Source: Baffinella frigidus
Taxonomy: Eukaryota > Cryptophyceae > Cryptomonadales > Baffinellaceae
NCBI GenBank assembly: GCA_026770585.1
Contig: MU647166.1
Coordinates: forward strand, 17,944 to 29,475
Reading direction: 5' to 3'
Length of the DNA stretch: 11,532 nt
Shown: positions 11,284 to 11,532 of the stretch, in pieces
Position numbering within the stretch: position 1 is the first letter of the stretch
Layout: every line of letters starts with the position of its first letter
The notes under the pieces: model-generated
What the model saw: the letters and a program-made list of their open reading frames with translations, nothing else
The model's database searches: none
What the model was told of the DNA's origin: nothing
Made by a program: the position numbers and the translations under genes

Positions 11284-11532
11284 TAAAACCCCAAACCCCA
11301 AACCCCAAACCCCAAACCCCAAACCCCAAACCCCAAGCCCCAGACCCCAGACCCAAAACACCAAACACCAAACACCAAACACCAAACACCAAACACCAAA
11401 ACCCGAAACCCAAAACCCAAAATCCAAAACCCAAAACACCAAACACCAGACACCAAACACCAAAAACCAAACCCCAAACCCCAACCCCAAACCCCAAACC
11501 CCAAGCCCCAAACCCCAAACCCAAACCCCAAA
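11284..11532. repeat. CCCCAAA and CACCAAA heptamer array
   Basis: CCCCAAA units to about 11340, CCCAGAC variants, then six CACCAAA units (about 11358-11400), CCCAAAA variants, CACCAAA and CACCAGA again, and CCCCAAA to the window edge. The minus-strand open frames across it are products of the repeat. Confidence 0.95.

Overview
This window reads as eukaryotic, repeat-dominated DNA, most likely subtelomeric or otherwise gene-poor, from an organism with a plant/alga-type telomere heptamer (CCCTAAA/TTTAGGG). I found no rRNA, tRNA, CRISPR array, bacterial operon or intact protein-coding gene. Lineage cannot be fixed from the sequence. Land plants, many green algae, dinoflagellates, cryptophytes and some stramenopiles share this heptamer; a microalga is my weak guess.

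Layout. 1-880: CCCCAAA/CCCTGAA heptamers, then a foldback element holding a CCCTACA array. 880-1685: degenerate TTTAGGG sequence on the opposite strand, carrying short exon-like cassettes that end in CATCCAG. 1686-1892: CCCTAAA array. 1930-2520: five-unit satellite (105-127 bp). 2500-4090: gene-relic zone with duplicated exon-like blocks, a CCCGAAA array, a TATATGG array and a foldback. 4119-5905: a ~30-bp minisatellite, split by 600 bp of CACTTCA-type heptamers and interrupted by a 150-bp foldback. 5911-6339: two more foldback elements. 6370-8000: duplicated and inverted modules with a nested foldback. 8007-9000: long heptamer arrays, including 23 perfect CCCCAAA units, with exon-like islands. 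9000-9680: a near-perfect hairpin and the best coding relic. 9684-10230: one uncertain ORF, then a ~100-113 bp satellite. 10216-11280: composite satellite containing two inserted MITE-like elements. 11284-11532: CCCCAAA/CACCAAA array.

Three themes tie the window together. (1) Nearly every simple array has a 7-bp period although the heptamer itself has drifted (CCCTAAA, CCCCAAA, CCCGAAA, CCCTACA, CACTTCA, CACTAAA, CACCAAA, TATATGG, TGTACGG). (2) At least eight foldback/MITE-like palindromes of about 140-310 bp are present; two have related empty sites inside the window that show the target duplication (TA and TC). (3) Short duplicated coding-like blocks differ mainly at third codon positions and often abut heptamer arrays at CAG|GT-like junctions, as if heptamers had expanded inside introns of decaying duplicated genes.

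The long open frames through the heptamer arrays are trivial: a 7-bp unit gives a 7-residue repeat in every frame that lacks a stop. They are not genes.
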